From Caulobacter sp. (lineage in GTDB: Bacteria; Pseudomonadota; Alphaproteobacteria; Caulobacterales; Caulobacteraceae): a stretch of 64,000 nt of DNA. Each line of letters starts with the position of its first letter. The stretch's first letter is position 1. Shown here one piece after another: positions 16,711 through 25,173 of the stretch. The position numbers and the translations under genes were made by a program. The stretch lies in the NCBI GenBank assembly GCA_029866155.1, contig JARWZW010000072.1, positions 42,674 through 106,673 of the forward strand. The letters are read 5' to 3'. The notes beneath the pieces were generated by a model. It saw only the letters and a list, made by a program, of their open reading frames with translations, had not been told where the DNA came from and did not search any database.

Positions 16711-17129
16711 GACGCCTGTCCTTGCCTTGGGCCAGGCATTTGACCGGCCCTTGTGGATGACAACCTAACGCATAGACTTCCTTGGACAATCGTTATTCGA
16801 ACCCGGGCGCATCACAGCCTCGAGATCATGCTGCGGAGGCAGTCTATGGCGGGTTGTCCGTCGGGCCGCGGCCGTTGACCAGATAGGTATAGACCGACGC
16901 GGTGACGTCCGAGATATCGGTCGGATCCATCCGCATGGCGCCCCACGCATCCGGTCCGCCAGCCCCTGGTGACCGCCTGCCAGCCGTCCGGCGTGGGTCT
17001 GCTTCTGTCGGCTGAATGCGACCCGAACCACAATCAGGGCTACCGCCATGGAACGCCGCGAAAGCCTTCCCGAGGGGTGAGCGCTCCAGGTGATCCTTGC
17101 TCACTGCGTCAGGCAGGCGCCTGGACCGG
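16711..17129. other. Intergenic stretch with a possible gene remnant
   Basis: No convincing gene in 419 bases. On the minus strand the last ~30 codons of one frame (stop at 16844-16846) read like protein: MDPTDISDVTASVYTYL, then VNGRGPTDNPP, with coding-like GC-rich third positions. The frame upstream of it does not look coding, so this may be the 3' end of a decayed gene, but the family is not recognised. Confidence 0.3.
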
Positions 17130-20100
17130 CTATTCCATCATCCACAGGCCATCACCCAGGGCAGTGTAGGCCGGCACAGCAACGACGAGTGCGAAATGAG
17201 CTTCGTGCGGAGCGGTGTCGGGTCCATGGCGAGCCGGGTCGTGCCGGGTCCCGGGGGCGACGCTCGGCTGGGCCGCGCCGCTGATGCCTTCAAAGCCGCG
17301 CAGTTCATACAGGCCGATGAAATCCGAATAGCTCAGCTTGTCCGGCGAGACGTTCTTCAGCAGCATCATGCGATCGCTGGCGAAGACGATCAGGCTGCTC
17401 TTGCCCTGCTTCTGGATGCTGATGAAGGAGCCGTATTGGGTGGCGTCGATCACGTCCTCACCGACCTTGAAGTCCATGACCGTGTCGTAGCCGACCTCAT
17501 AGGTCACCCGGAAGGTGTCCGCCCCGGCGCCGCCGGTGAGGATGTTGTTGCCCCGACTACCCTGCAGGATGTCCGCGCCGGCGTCGCCCCTCAGGATGTC
17601 GTCGCCGTAGAAGCCTTCAAGCCAGTCATCCCCCCGGCCGCCGATCAGCAGGTCGTCGCCGAACAGGCCCTCGATATGGTCGCCCAGCGCCCCGCCGGTC
17701 AGGGTCTCGTCCGTCTCGTTCCCTATGATCGGATTGTAGAGGATGTAGGGCTCGGGCGCGGTCGGGGGATAGGGCTCGCCAGAGACGAAGTTGGCGGCGG
17801 TCAGCTCGTCAGCCTGCACGTCCAGCAGCAGGAAGAGATCCCGGCCGATCCACACCAGGGTATCGGACCCCGCAGCCTCAACCATGTACGGCGCGCTGAT
17901 AAACAGCCGGTCCTCGGATACGTCGAAACCGACCACAGTGTCCCTGCCATCGGCCGAGGCGAACAGGTCGGCGCCGCCGCCAGCCACAAGGATATCGTCG
18001 CTGATGCCGCCGTCCAGGAGATCGCCGCCATCTCCGGCATGGAGAACATCCTGCCCATGGCCGCCATAGAGCCGGTTGGACGACAGGTCCGCCGGACCGG
18101 ATCGTGAGCCGCCGAAGATGACGTCGGCGCCGAACTCGCCCGACAGGATATCGCTGCCCTCCCCGCCCTCGATAAGGTTGGACAGGTCGCCGCCGATCAA
18201 CATGTCGCCGAAGGCCGAACCGAGCAGGTTCTCGATCCCCGACAGGCGATCGGTTCCATCGCCACCGGTGGCCTGGGGGATGATCAGGTTCAGATTGACC
18301 GTGACCCCGGCCAGGGCCGCCGCATAGCTGGCGGTGTCGTTGCCGCCGCCGCCGAACAGGACGTCATCTCCCGTGCCGCCCGCCAGGATGTCATCGCCAA
18401 AGCCGCCGTCCAGGGTATCGTTGCCCGCCAGGCCGTTGAGGGCGTCATCTACCGCCCCCGCACGATAACGGTCGTTCAGGACAGTTCCGTTCCACACCAG
18501 GGGAGCCGCCTCCGGGGCGGCGCCGTCCCGGCCGCGAGGCGAGGCCGATCCGGTCAAGTCGTGCTCGGCGCCGTCATCGGCCGCCTGGGGTCCAGGGGCG
18601 AAGGTCGTGAAATTGGCGCTGGTGATCTGGGCGGCCGACACTCCCTTGAGCAGGACGCTGCCGCCGCCGGAAAGATTGACCCGGGTGTCGGCTCCCAGGG
18701 TGGTCAGGGACCAGGTCATGCCTGAGGTCAGGCTGATGCGATCCTCAGAGGCTGCGAAATCCAGAATGGTGTCGGCGCCGTCGGCGGCTACAAATTGGAA
18801 ACTGTCCGCGCCAGCCCCGCCGGACAGGGTGTCGCCGCCCTTGCCGCCCCGAAGGATGTCGGCGCCGTCCTCGCCATTCAGGCGGTCGGCCTTGAGGCTG
18901 CCGGTCAGGCTATCGTCCCCCGCCCCGCCATAGACCTTGCCCTGAAGTTCGCCGCCGGTGCCGTCAAACAGGTCGGCGCCAATACCCAGGGTAATGTCCC
19001 CGACGATCAGCCCGGCGTTATAGACCCGGTTGTAGCTCCAGACGGCATTGTCATGGCTGTGGGCGAAATCGATGTCGCCGGTGACGGTTCCGGTGTTGCG
19101 CAGGATGTTCTGGCCGCCATAGCCGTACTCTGTTTCCCGCCCGACAATGTCGCCGGTGATCACCCCGCTGTTGATGATCTCGAGGCTCGCTCCGTAGTTG
19201 GAATAGGACTCGATGGCCACGTCGGCCGAGATCTCTCCGCTGTTGGTGATGGTGGTGCCGGACGTCGCCCAGACCAGACGGAACCCAATGGATCGTCCGC
19301 TCTCCAGCGAGGTCTCGGCCTGGATCAGGCCGGTATTCAGATAGGTCCCGTCGCTGGTCAGCAGGGTGTCGATGGCGACGGCCAGCGGCCCGCCCTGGAC
19401 GATGATGTCGCCATGATTGGTCAGCCAGCCGCCCTGCGTCAGCATCACCCCGGTCGCCTGGCCCCAGTCGGACCGGGCCAGAAGCGTTCCCTGGTTGAAT
19501 ACGGCGGGGCTATCCGGAAAGCCCCGCTGATAGGTGGTCACGGCATTGGCCGCCCCGGCCACCGCCAAGGCCTGGATCAGGCCGTCGTTGGAGACGCGGC
19601 CCCCGGCTCCGGAAAAGAAGCCCGTGGCCCAGCCTGCGCCCTGGGTCATGGCCTCGACCGTTCCGTTGTTGTCGAGCAGGCTGAGGTTGGTGGCGAAGAT
19701 CGCGGTGCTGCCGACCTGTGCACCGGAATTGGTGATGGTCCCGTCATTGGTCAGCAGGGCCGGCAGGGCGTCATTGCGCAGGACGGCGCTATCGCCGGTC
19801 GAGGAGGTCCAGATCTCGCCCGCCTCGATATGCAATACACCCGGAATCTCGAAGCCATCAGAGATCGTGGTCTCGTCGGTAAGCAAGATCCCGACCGAAC
19901 CATTGGGCTGTGGCGGCAGGTCGCCTGTCGCTATGACGCCCAGACCCTGGGTCCCGGGCGGCTCTGCGCCGCCGACTGTCACCGGGGCCCCGGACCGCAC
20001 CAGCACCGTGCCGCCGGTCCCTGACCAGCTGTTCCAGGTTTCGCCGTCAATGACCCTCGACGCGCCGGCGGTCCAGGTCCCCAGCAGCTGCACCCTGGCC

Positions 20101-21575
20101 GTGGCCCCGGCGTCGATCTGCAGTTCGGTCTCGCCGCCCGTGGCCGCCAGGATATCTGCGGCGTTGACCACCAGGGTCTGGGCGCCGGTCAGGACGATTC
20201 GCTCGATATCCTTGATCCGTCCGGTCGACAGGGCCGCTGACAGGCCCAGGACCAGGGCGCCCGCCGGCAGGACAAAGGTGTCAAACCCCGCGCCGCCATC
20301 GACCAGCCGGAAGGTCAGGTCGCCGGCGATGATCTGGTCATCGCCCTCGCCGCCATAGGCGACATCGCCGCCAAGGGTCTCCAGCCGGTCGGCGCCCGCC
20401 TCGCCATACAGGCCATCATTGCCGATCTTGCCCAGCAGGGTGTCATCGCCATAGCCGCCCACCAGCAGGTCATTGCCCGAGCGGCCGTCCAGCAGGTCGT
20501 TGTCCCGGCCACCGATCACCCGGTCACTGCGGGAGGACCCGACATAGACGTCAGCCCCACCGCCCATATCCACATAGCCGCTGACATTGCCGCCCGTCAT
20601 GTCGCAGCTGTCGGCGCCCTCTCCCATCAGGACGACGCCGTTGATGGTTCCCCGGTTGATCAGGCTGTCATCGCCCAGATCCAGATAGACTAGGCCGTTG
20701 ATGATCCCGGTCGCCTCGTTGACCACGGATTCGCGGCCGGCCTGGGGCGGTGAAAAAGCGTAGCTGTTGGCGTAGATCGCCACATCGGCGGTGATGGTTC
20801 CACTATTGACGATCCGCATGGTCTCGGCCGCCAGATGTTCAACCAGGATGCCGAAACTGGCGCGGTTCGCATCGGTCGAGCGGGCCTCGATCCGACCCGC
20901 ATTGATGATCTCGGCCGGACGGCTATCCGGAAACACGGTTCCCCGCCCCTGATAGACCGCCACGGCCTCGACCCCCTCGGCCAGAATCTGGCCGCCAGCC
21001 AGATTCTGCAGCAGGCCGCCGTTTTCCATGGTGACGCCATAGGCCAGGCCCACCGGTCCGCGCGCCGCGATCAGGCCGGAATTGGTGAAGCTGGGCGCAT
21101 AGCCGTCGGTTACGGCGCCGAAAGCGCTGCCGTAATTGGCCTGGGCATAGATGCGGCCGCTGTTGTTCAGGCTGTCATTGGCCAGGACCCCATAGGCCGC
21201 GCCAATTTCCAGCTTCGAGACGATCAGGCCGGTATTGACCACCGACCCCAGGCCGAAAATTCCAAAATGCGGCCGCCCCACCACATCGGCGGGCGGCAGA
21301 TACCAGATGGACCCCTTGTTGGTGATCGTCGAACCCAGGCCCCCTTCGATCACCGAGCCATGGTCGAAGGCGTCCAGGTAGCTGGCCCCGTAAAGGGTCA
21401 GGCCGGGGGCCAGGGTATAGACCCCGCTGACCGCCACAGGCGCCGTGACATTGGGCGCCACAGTCGGCGAAGCCGGAACAGAGATAAAGGCCGCCTTGGC
21501 GCCGTCCTGCGGCGCGGCCTCGACGGCGCCGCGCAGGGGCGCCAGGTCGTCCAGGGCCTCATTCAATGCGGCCAT
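17130..21575 (-). CDS. Giant RTX/beta-solenoid calcium-binding surface protein
   Basis: About 1,481 residues. After a short N-terminal segment shared with the small gene at 23567-23725, the protein alternates solenoid-like repeats built on N-x-G (NSGTITADVAI, NTGLIQAETS, NSGVITGDI) with at least four blocks of RTX nonapeptides (GGRDNDLLDGRSGNDLL, GGAGDDSLTGSLKADRL, GLAGNDTLDGGFGDDIL, GLFGDDLLIGGRGDDWL). RTX repeats bind Ca2+ and fold outside the cell. There is no signal peptide, and no type I secretion genes are in the window. Start is uncertain: ATG at 21575 (used here) lacks a ribosome-binding site, while GTG at 21599 lies five bases after GAGG and TTG at 21656 is the longest option. Likely an adhesin or matrix protein. 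Confidence 0.78.
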   Translation of the reverse strand: MAALNEALDDLAPLRGAVEAAPQDGAKAAFISVPASPTVAPNVTAPVAVSGVYTLAPGLTLYGASYLDAFDHGSVIEGGLGSTITNKGSIWYLPPADVVGRPHFGIFGLGSVVNTGLIVSKLEIGAAYGVLANDSLNNSGRIYAQANYGSAFGAVTDGYAPSFTNSGLIAARGPVGLAYGVTMENGGLLQNLAGGQILAEGVEAVAVYQGRGTVFPDSRPAEIINAGRIEARSTDANRASFGILVEHLAAETMRIVNSGTITADVAIYANSYAFSPPQAGRESVVNEATGIINGLVYLDLGDDSLINRGTINGVVLMGEGADSCDMTGGNVSGYVDMGGGADVYVGSSRSDRVIGGRDNDLLDGRSGNDLLVGGYGDDTLLGKIGNDGLYGEAGADRLETLGGDVAYGGEGDDQIIAGDLTFRLVDGGAGFDTFVLPAGALVLGLSAALSTGRIKDIERIVLTGAQTLVVNAADILAATGGETELQIDAGATARVQLLGTWTAGASRVIDGETWNSWSGTGGTVLVRSGAPVTVGGAEPPGTQGLGVIATGDLPPQPNGSVGILLTDETTISDGFEIPGVLHIEAGEIWTSSTGDSAVLRNDALPALLTNDGTITNSGAQVGSTAIFATNLSLLDNNGTVEAMTQGAGWATGFFSGAGGRVSNDGLIQALAVAGAANAVTTYQRGFPDSPAVFNQGTLLARSDWGQATGVMLTQGGWLTNHGDIIVQGGPLAVAIDTLLTSDGTYLNTGLIQAETSLESGRSIGFRLVWATSGTTITNSGEISADVAIESYSNYGASLEIINSGVITGDIVGRETEYGYGGQNILRNTGTVTGDIDFAHSHDNAVWSYNRVYNAGLIVGDITLGIGADLFDGTGGELQGKVYGGAGDDSLTGSLKADRLNGEDGADILRGGKGGDTLSGGAGADSFQFVAADGADTILDFAASEDRISLTSGMTWSLTTLGADTRVNLSGGGSVLLKGVSAAQITSANFTTFAPGPQAADDGAEHDLTGSASPRGRDGAAPEAAPLVWNGTVLNDRYRAGAVDDALNGLAGNDTLDGGFGDDILAGGTGDDVLFGGGGNDTASYAAALAGVTVNLNLIIPQATGGDGTDRLSGIENLLGSAFGDMLIGGDLSNLIEGGEGSDILSGEFGADVIFGGSRSGPADLSSNRLYGGHGQDVLHAGDGGDLLDGGISDDILVAGGGADLFASADGRDTVVGFDVSEDRLFISAPYMVEAAGSDTLVWIGRDLFLLLDVQADELTAANFVSGEPYPPTAPEPYILYNPIIGNETDETLTGGALGDHIEGLFGDDLLIGGRGDDWLEGFYGDDILRGDAGADILQGSRGNNILTGGAGADTFRVTYEVGYDTVMDFKVGEDVIDATQYGSFISIQKQGKSSLIVFASDRMMLLKNVSPDKLSYSDFIGLYELRGFEGISGAAQPSVAPGTRHDPARHGPDTAPHEAHFALVVAVPAYTALGDGLWMME

Positions 21576-21686
21576 CCGGGAAAGATCCACGCCAGACACC
21601 ACAGCCTCACCCTCTGTCCATTCGCCTGCGGGTCCGCCGCCGGGCCTCGTCGGCAAGACCTACCAGAACCCGAATTGGGGTTGAAG
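21491..21686 (-). repeat. Direct repeat R1, copy a
   Basis: 196 bases about 92 % identical, without indels (15 differences by eye), to 23641-23836. It contains about 100 bases upstream of the ATG plus the first ~28 codons of the giant RTX gene. The conserved minus-strand peptide includes EWTEGEAV and MAALNEALDDLAPLR; most changes between copies are conservative (V/L, S/T, A/G). Confidence 0.9.
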
Positions 21687-21758
21687 TCGTAGAACTTCAC
21701 GACGGCCATCCTGCCGATTTGTGAACCAGTCGGTTCGTGCCGCCGGACCAGAACCTGA

Positions 21759-23570
21759 TCAGGCAGTTGCCGCCACGGGCGATGGCGCCGCAGGCTGCAC
21801 GGCACGGGTCAGGGCCCCAAAGAGTGCAGAGACCTCGATTGGCTTGGCCACGAAATCAGTCATCCCGGCCGCTTTGCATGCGGTCACCTGATGGTCCATT
21901 GCATTGGCAGTCAGAGCGACGATCGGCGTCTCGGTGCGCCCGGTTTCCCGCTCCCGAAGGCGGATCGCCTGCGCGGCGGCTATGCCATCCATGACAGGCA
22001 TCTGAACGTCCATCAGGATCACATCCCAGTCGGCCATTTCCCAGGCGGCGACAGCTTCCTGTCCGTTGCTGACGATACAAAGATCGACGCCGGCCTGTCC
22101 CAGAAGGGCCTGCAGGACAAGCTGGTTGACGCGGTTGTCCTCCGCCGCCAGGACGCGCAACCGCCCGCCGTCCAGCTCCGGACCCGAAATGGGTCCTTCC
22201 GGCGCCCCTTCGCAGGTCGGCTCTCCGGTGCGCATCAGGGGAAGCAACGCCGTAAAGAGGCTTCCCTGGCCAAGCCGGCTCTCGACCCGGATATCTCCGC
22301 CCATCGCGCTGCACAGTTCCCTGCAGATCGACAGGCCCAGTCCTGTTCCGCCGAACTGCCTTGTGGTCGAGGAGTCGGCCTGTACGAACTTCTCGAACAA
22401 TCGCTCGATCTGTTCGGCGCTCAGGCCGATTCCGGTGTCGGCGACACGGAAAGTCAGCCCTGCCTCGGAGCGGCTGATGCAGACCTCCACCGACCCGCTT
22501 TCCGTAAATTTCACCGCGTTGGAGATCAGATTGTAGAGAACCTGACGGACCCGTGTGGAGTCGCCAAGCCAGGTTCCCCGAGCCGCCTCTTCGACCTCCA
22601 GCCGGAAGGTCAGACCCTTGCCATCGACCATGTGGGCGAAGGTCGCCTGGGCGCCGCGGGCCATGGTCTCGAGGTCAAACTCGGCTGCCTCAAGGACAAG
22701 CTTGCCGGCCTCGATCTTCGACAGGTCAAGGATGTCGTTCAGGATCGTCAGGAGGGTCTCCCCTGACGCCCCAATCAGTTCAAGCCGCTCGCGCTGCTGT
22801 TGCGGCAGGTCATCCCTTGCCATGGCCTGGACCATGCCCAGCACGCCATTCAAGGGCGTCCGGATTTCATGGCTCATGGTGGCAAGGAATTCGGATTTCG
22901 CGCGATTGGCCATAAGGGCGCTCTCGGCGAGGTGCGCCAGTTCCTCGTTTGACTGGCGCAGCCTGGCCTCCGCCAGATGCATGGCGACGCCGTTCATCAG
23001 AATGGTGGCGCAGGCGCCCAGGGTCGCCAGGCTGGCAGTCACCGCGACCAGCGGTGTGGCATGCGCCAGTAGATGGCTGATCAGCAGGATGGCTAGGGCG
23101 CTGAGTTGGGGCAGCACCAGACAGAGGAACAGTTTCAGACTGTGATATGAGCCGATGGCCGCATAGAGAGCGACCGTAAACAGGCCCATCACGGCCGCCA
23201 CAGAGGGGATCACGCCCCCGACGCGCCAGAGCAGTACGGCGTGTGTCACCCAGCAAAGGGAGACCGCGACGGTATTGAGTTCAAGCAACCAGGCTCGGCG
23301 CAGCCGGCCGGCCATCATCAGGCGGCGCAGGCGAAAGGCCAGCAGTTCGCAGATCAGGATGGCCGCGAGCCAGCCAAAGGCCCCGGGCTGGGAAACGTAG
23401 GCATAGAGAAACGGCGCAACCAGCACCGCAATCATCGGCCGTATCAGGGTGCGGCTCGTCTCGATAAGGGGCGACGGCGCCCCCTCCCGGTGGGGAAGCC
23501 CTCCGTCCTGCATCGCATCTGGAAACTCGGCCTGAGCGGACATGGCGGAAGAAATCCCGGGCGGCCTCAC
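21759..23570 (-). CDS. Membrane hybrid histidine kinase
   Basis: 603 residues. Hydrophobic segments at roughly 43-60, 63-80, 93-115, 118-140, 145-168 and 172-198 form a membrane sensor region without a large periplasmic loop. Then come a HisKA domain with the phospho-acceptor His234 in TMSHEIRTPLNG, an HATPase domain (NLISNAVKFT, VADTGIGLS, FGGTGLGLSIC) and a receiver with VILMDVQMPVMDG. It is a complete hybrid kinase of the sensory/relay type and would need a phosphotransfer protein or a separate regulator downstream. The GTG at 23570 has AGAGG five bases upstream and overlaps the stop of the small gene before it (GTGA); the site is also kept in repeat copy R2b. The giant RTX gene lies directly downstream. 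Confidence 0.9.
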   Translation of the reverse strand: MRPPGISSAMSAQAEFPDAMQDGGLPHREGAPSPLIETSRTLIRPMIAVLVAPFLYAYVSQPGAFGWLAAILICELLAFRLRRLMMAGRLRRAWLLELNTVAVSLCWVTHAVLLWRVGGVIPSVAAVMGLFTVALYAAIGSYHSLKLFLCLVLPQLSALAILLISHLLAHATPLVAVTASLATLGACATILMNGVAMHLAEARLRQSNEELAHLAESALMANRAKSEFLATMSHEIRTPLNGVLGMVQAMARDDLPQQQRERLELIGASGETLLTILNDILDLSKIEAGKLVLEAAEFDLETMARGAQATFAHMVDGKGLTFRLEVEEAARGTWLGDSTRVRQVLYNLISNAVKFTESGSVEVCISRSEAGLTFRVADTGIGLSAEQIERLFEKFVQADSSTTRQFGGTGLGLSICRELCSAMGGDIRVESRLGQGSLFTALLPLMRTGEPTCEGAPEGPISGPELDGGRLRVLAAEDNRVNQLVLQALLGQAGVDLCIVSNGQEAVAAWEMADWDVILMDVQMPVMDGIAAAQAIRLRERETGRTETPIVALTANAMDHQVTACKAAGMTDFVAKPIEVSALFGALTRAVQPAAPSPVAATA

Positions 23571-23635
23571 TGGCCCCTCTCAACCTTCCGTAGCCCCAAT
23601 ACATTAAGGTCAAATTGCCCTGCCGGCGCCGGAGC
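23473..23635 (-). repeat. Direct repeat R2, copy a
   Basis: 163 bases about 91 % identical without indels (14 differences by eye) to 24876-25038. It spans the last ~22 codons of the small gene and the first ~33 codons of the kinase, including the GTGA overlap and its ribosome-binding site. Confidence 0.9.
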
Positions 23636-23725
23636 CGGAGCCGCCTTGGCGCCGTCCTGCGGCGCGGCCTCGACAGCGGCGCGCAGGGGCGCCAGGTCGT
23701 CCAGGGCCGCATTCAATGCGGCCAT
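23567..23725 (-). CDS. Small protein translationally coupled to the hybrid kinase
   Basis: 52 codons from the ATG at 23725 (a few more if it starts at GTG 23752 or TTG 23749, which lie 2 and 5 bases after GAGG). The first half, MAALNAALDDLAPLR then AVEAAPQDGAKA, is nearly the same as the N-terminus of the giant RTX protein. The second half, APAPAGQFDLNVLGLRKVE, is also found in broken form at 24970-25038. The stop overlaps the kinase GTG by four bases (GTGA), so the two are co-translated. No signal peptide or known domain. It could be a partner of the kinase or a shortened RTX paralogue; the function is unknown. Confidence 0.5.
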   Translation of the reverse strand: MAALNAALDDLAPLRAAVEAAPQDGAKAAPAPAPAGQFDLNVLGLRKVERGQ

Positions 23726-23836
23726 CCGGGTCAGATCCAAGCCAGACAACACAGCCTCACCCTCTGTCCATTCGCCTGCGGGTCCGCCGCAGGGCCTTGT
23801 CGGCACGACCTGTACGAACCCGAATTGGGGGTGAAG
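23641..23836 (-). repeat. Direct repeat R1, copy b
   Basis: Second copy of the 196-base unit at 21491-21686, exactly 2,150 bases away. Here it supplies the upstream region and N-terminal codons of the small kinase-linked gene. Confidence 0.9.
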
Positions 23837-23906
23837 CTCCGGCGCGCGGTCCAGGACAGGCGAAGGGGCTACGGTGACCTTCAGGGTCTCTGGCGGCAGA
23901 GCCAGA

Positions 23907-24677
23907 TCAGACCGCTTCCGGCTCGACCAGGGCCCTGCAGGCGCGCCAGCTGGCCAGGCCAAGCCAGGGAAAGATCACCGTCAGGGCCAGGAACCCGGTC
24001 GCCGCCGAGATCAGCAGGAGCAGGACGATCAACAGGGCCCAGAGGATCATCGGGCCCGGATTGGTGACCACCGTCCGGACACTGGTGATGATGGCGATGA
24101 AGCCGTTGCTCCCGGGGTCCAGCAACATCGGGGCCGAGACAACGACCAGGGCGAAGGCCAGAAAGGCGATGGCGCCGCCGACCAAGGTTCCGGCGATCAA
24201 CATGGCATGGCCGTCCGGGGTCTCCAGGGCGAAGGCGACCAGGGCCTGGATGGAGCCGTGGGACTGATAGGTCGACAGGCCATAGACGATCTGGGCTGTC
24301 TGGCCCCAGAACATGTAGAGCAGCGCCAGGGCCAGGCTCAGATAGAGGCTGTCCTGCCGCAGGGCCGTGCGGACCAGGACGATCTGGCCCAGCCTGACGG
24401 GCTGGCCCAGTTCCAGCCGCCGGCCAGCCTCATAGGGGCCCATGGCCAGGATCGGGGCAATGATGACAAAGCCCAGGGACAGGGCCAGCACCCAGTAGGC
24501 CCCGTTAGTCTGATACATTCCGTAACAGAGTACGGCGCTGAGGATGGCCACGGCCAGGCCATAGACCATCAGCGGCCCGGGCGCCTTCCAGAGGTCCGAC
24601 CAGCCGCCGGCCAGCCATTCGAAGGGCGCCCCCGGCCCGACGGACCGGACGGCCGGCAATCCCCCTGAAGCGCCCAT
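23907..24677 (-). CDS. DUF2189-like integral membrane protein
   Basis: 256 residues with about six hydrophobic segments and the family-like N-terminal pattern PFEWLAGGWSDLWKAPGPLM. The start MGASGGLPAVRSV at 24677 was chosen from a longer open frame (to 25199), because upstream codons read through the decayed repeat R2b. DUF2189 proteins are inner-membrane proteins of unknown function. It lies on the same strand and upstream of the small gene, kinase and RTX gene, separated from the small gene by about 180 bases. Confidence 0.78.
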   Translation of the reverse strand: MGASGGLPAVRSVGPGAPFEWLAGGWSDLWKAPGPLMVYGLAVAILSAVLCYGMYQTNGAYWVLALSLGFVIIAPILAMGPYEAGRRLELGQPVRLGQIVLVRTALRQDSLYLSLALALLYMFWGQTAQIVYGLSTYQSHGSIQALVAFALETPDGHAMLIAGTLVGGAIAFLAFALVVVSAPMLLDPGSNGFIAIITSVRTVVTNPGPMILWALLIVLLLLISAATGFLALTVIFPWLGLASWRACRALVEPEAV

Positions 24678-24875
24678 GCCATCCTCCGCCTGATCTGCGC
24701 CGGTCCGCGGGTCAGGATAGGCTCCCCCGGCGACAAAGGACAAGCCGCCCGGCCCGGGCAAGAGTGGCGCCCGCCTGTCAGGCCTCATCGAAGGGCTGAC
24801 GGACGCCCGGCCCCCGGCCGCCGCCAGGCCGTGGATATCCACAAACCAAGCCTGAACGAGGGGCGCCGGGGCGAG

Positions 24876-25038
24876 GACGGCGCCCCCTCCCTTTGGGGAA
24901 GCCCGCCGTCCTGCATCGCATCTGGAAACTCGGCCTGAGCGGACATGGCGGAAGAAATCCCGGGTGGCCTCACTGGCCCTTCCCAACCTTCCATAGCCCC
25001 AAATCACTAAGGTCAGATCGCCCTGCCGAAGCCGGAGC
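24876..25038 (-). pseudogene. Repeat R2 copy b: remnant of a second small-gene/kinase junction
   Basis: Partner of 23473-23635. It keeps the 3' end of a small-gene copy (GLWKVGKGQ then stop), the ribosome-binding site, the GTGA overlap at 24970-24973 and about 33 kinase-like codons (SAQAEFPDAMQDGGLPQREG). After that the frame continues into unrelated sequence, and nothing kinase-like follows. The rest of 24678-25173 holds no gene I can support, but must contain the start of the divergent hydrolase transcript. Confidence 0.65.
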
Positions 25039-25173
25039 AGGTCGCTCGGAAGCCGCGATTGATGCGCCGCCGTCAACCGGGTTCGGTAAAGGGATGGCAG
25101 GGGCTGCGCCGGCACTGGACGAAACTCGGACACCCTTCCATGATCCCTGTCCGTCCAGCCGAGGCCGCTCTCC

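Noticed and set aside
16791..16808. A GGTTCGAA-type string resembling a tRNA T-loop on the minus strand
   Set aside because: No matching stem or acceptor arm can be drawn, so it is not a tRNA or a convincing attachment site.
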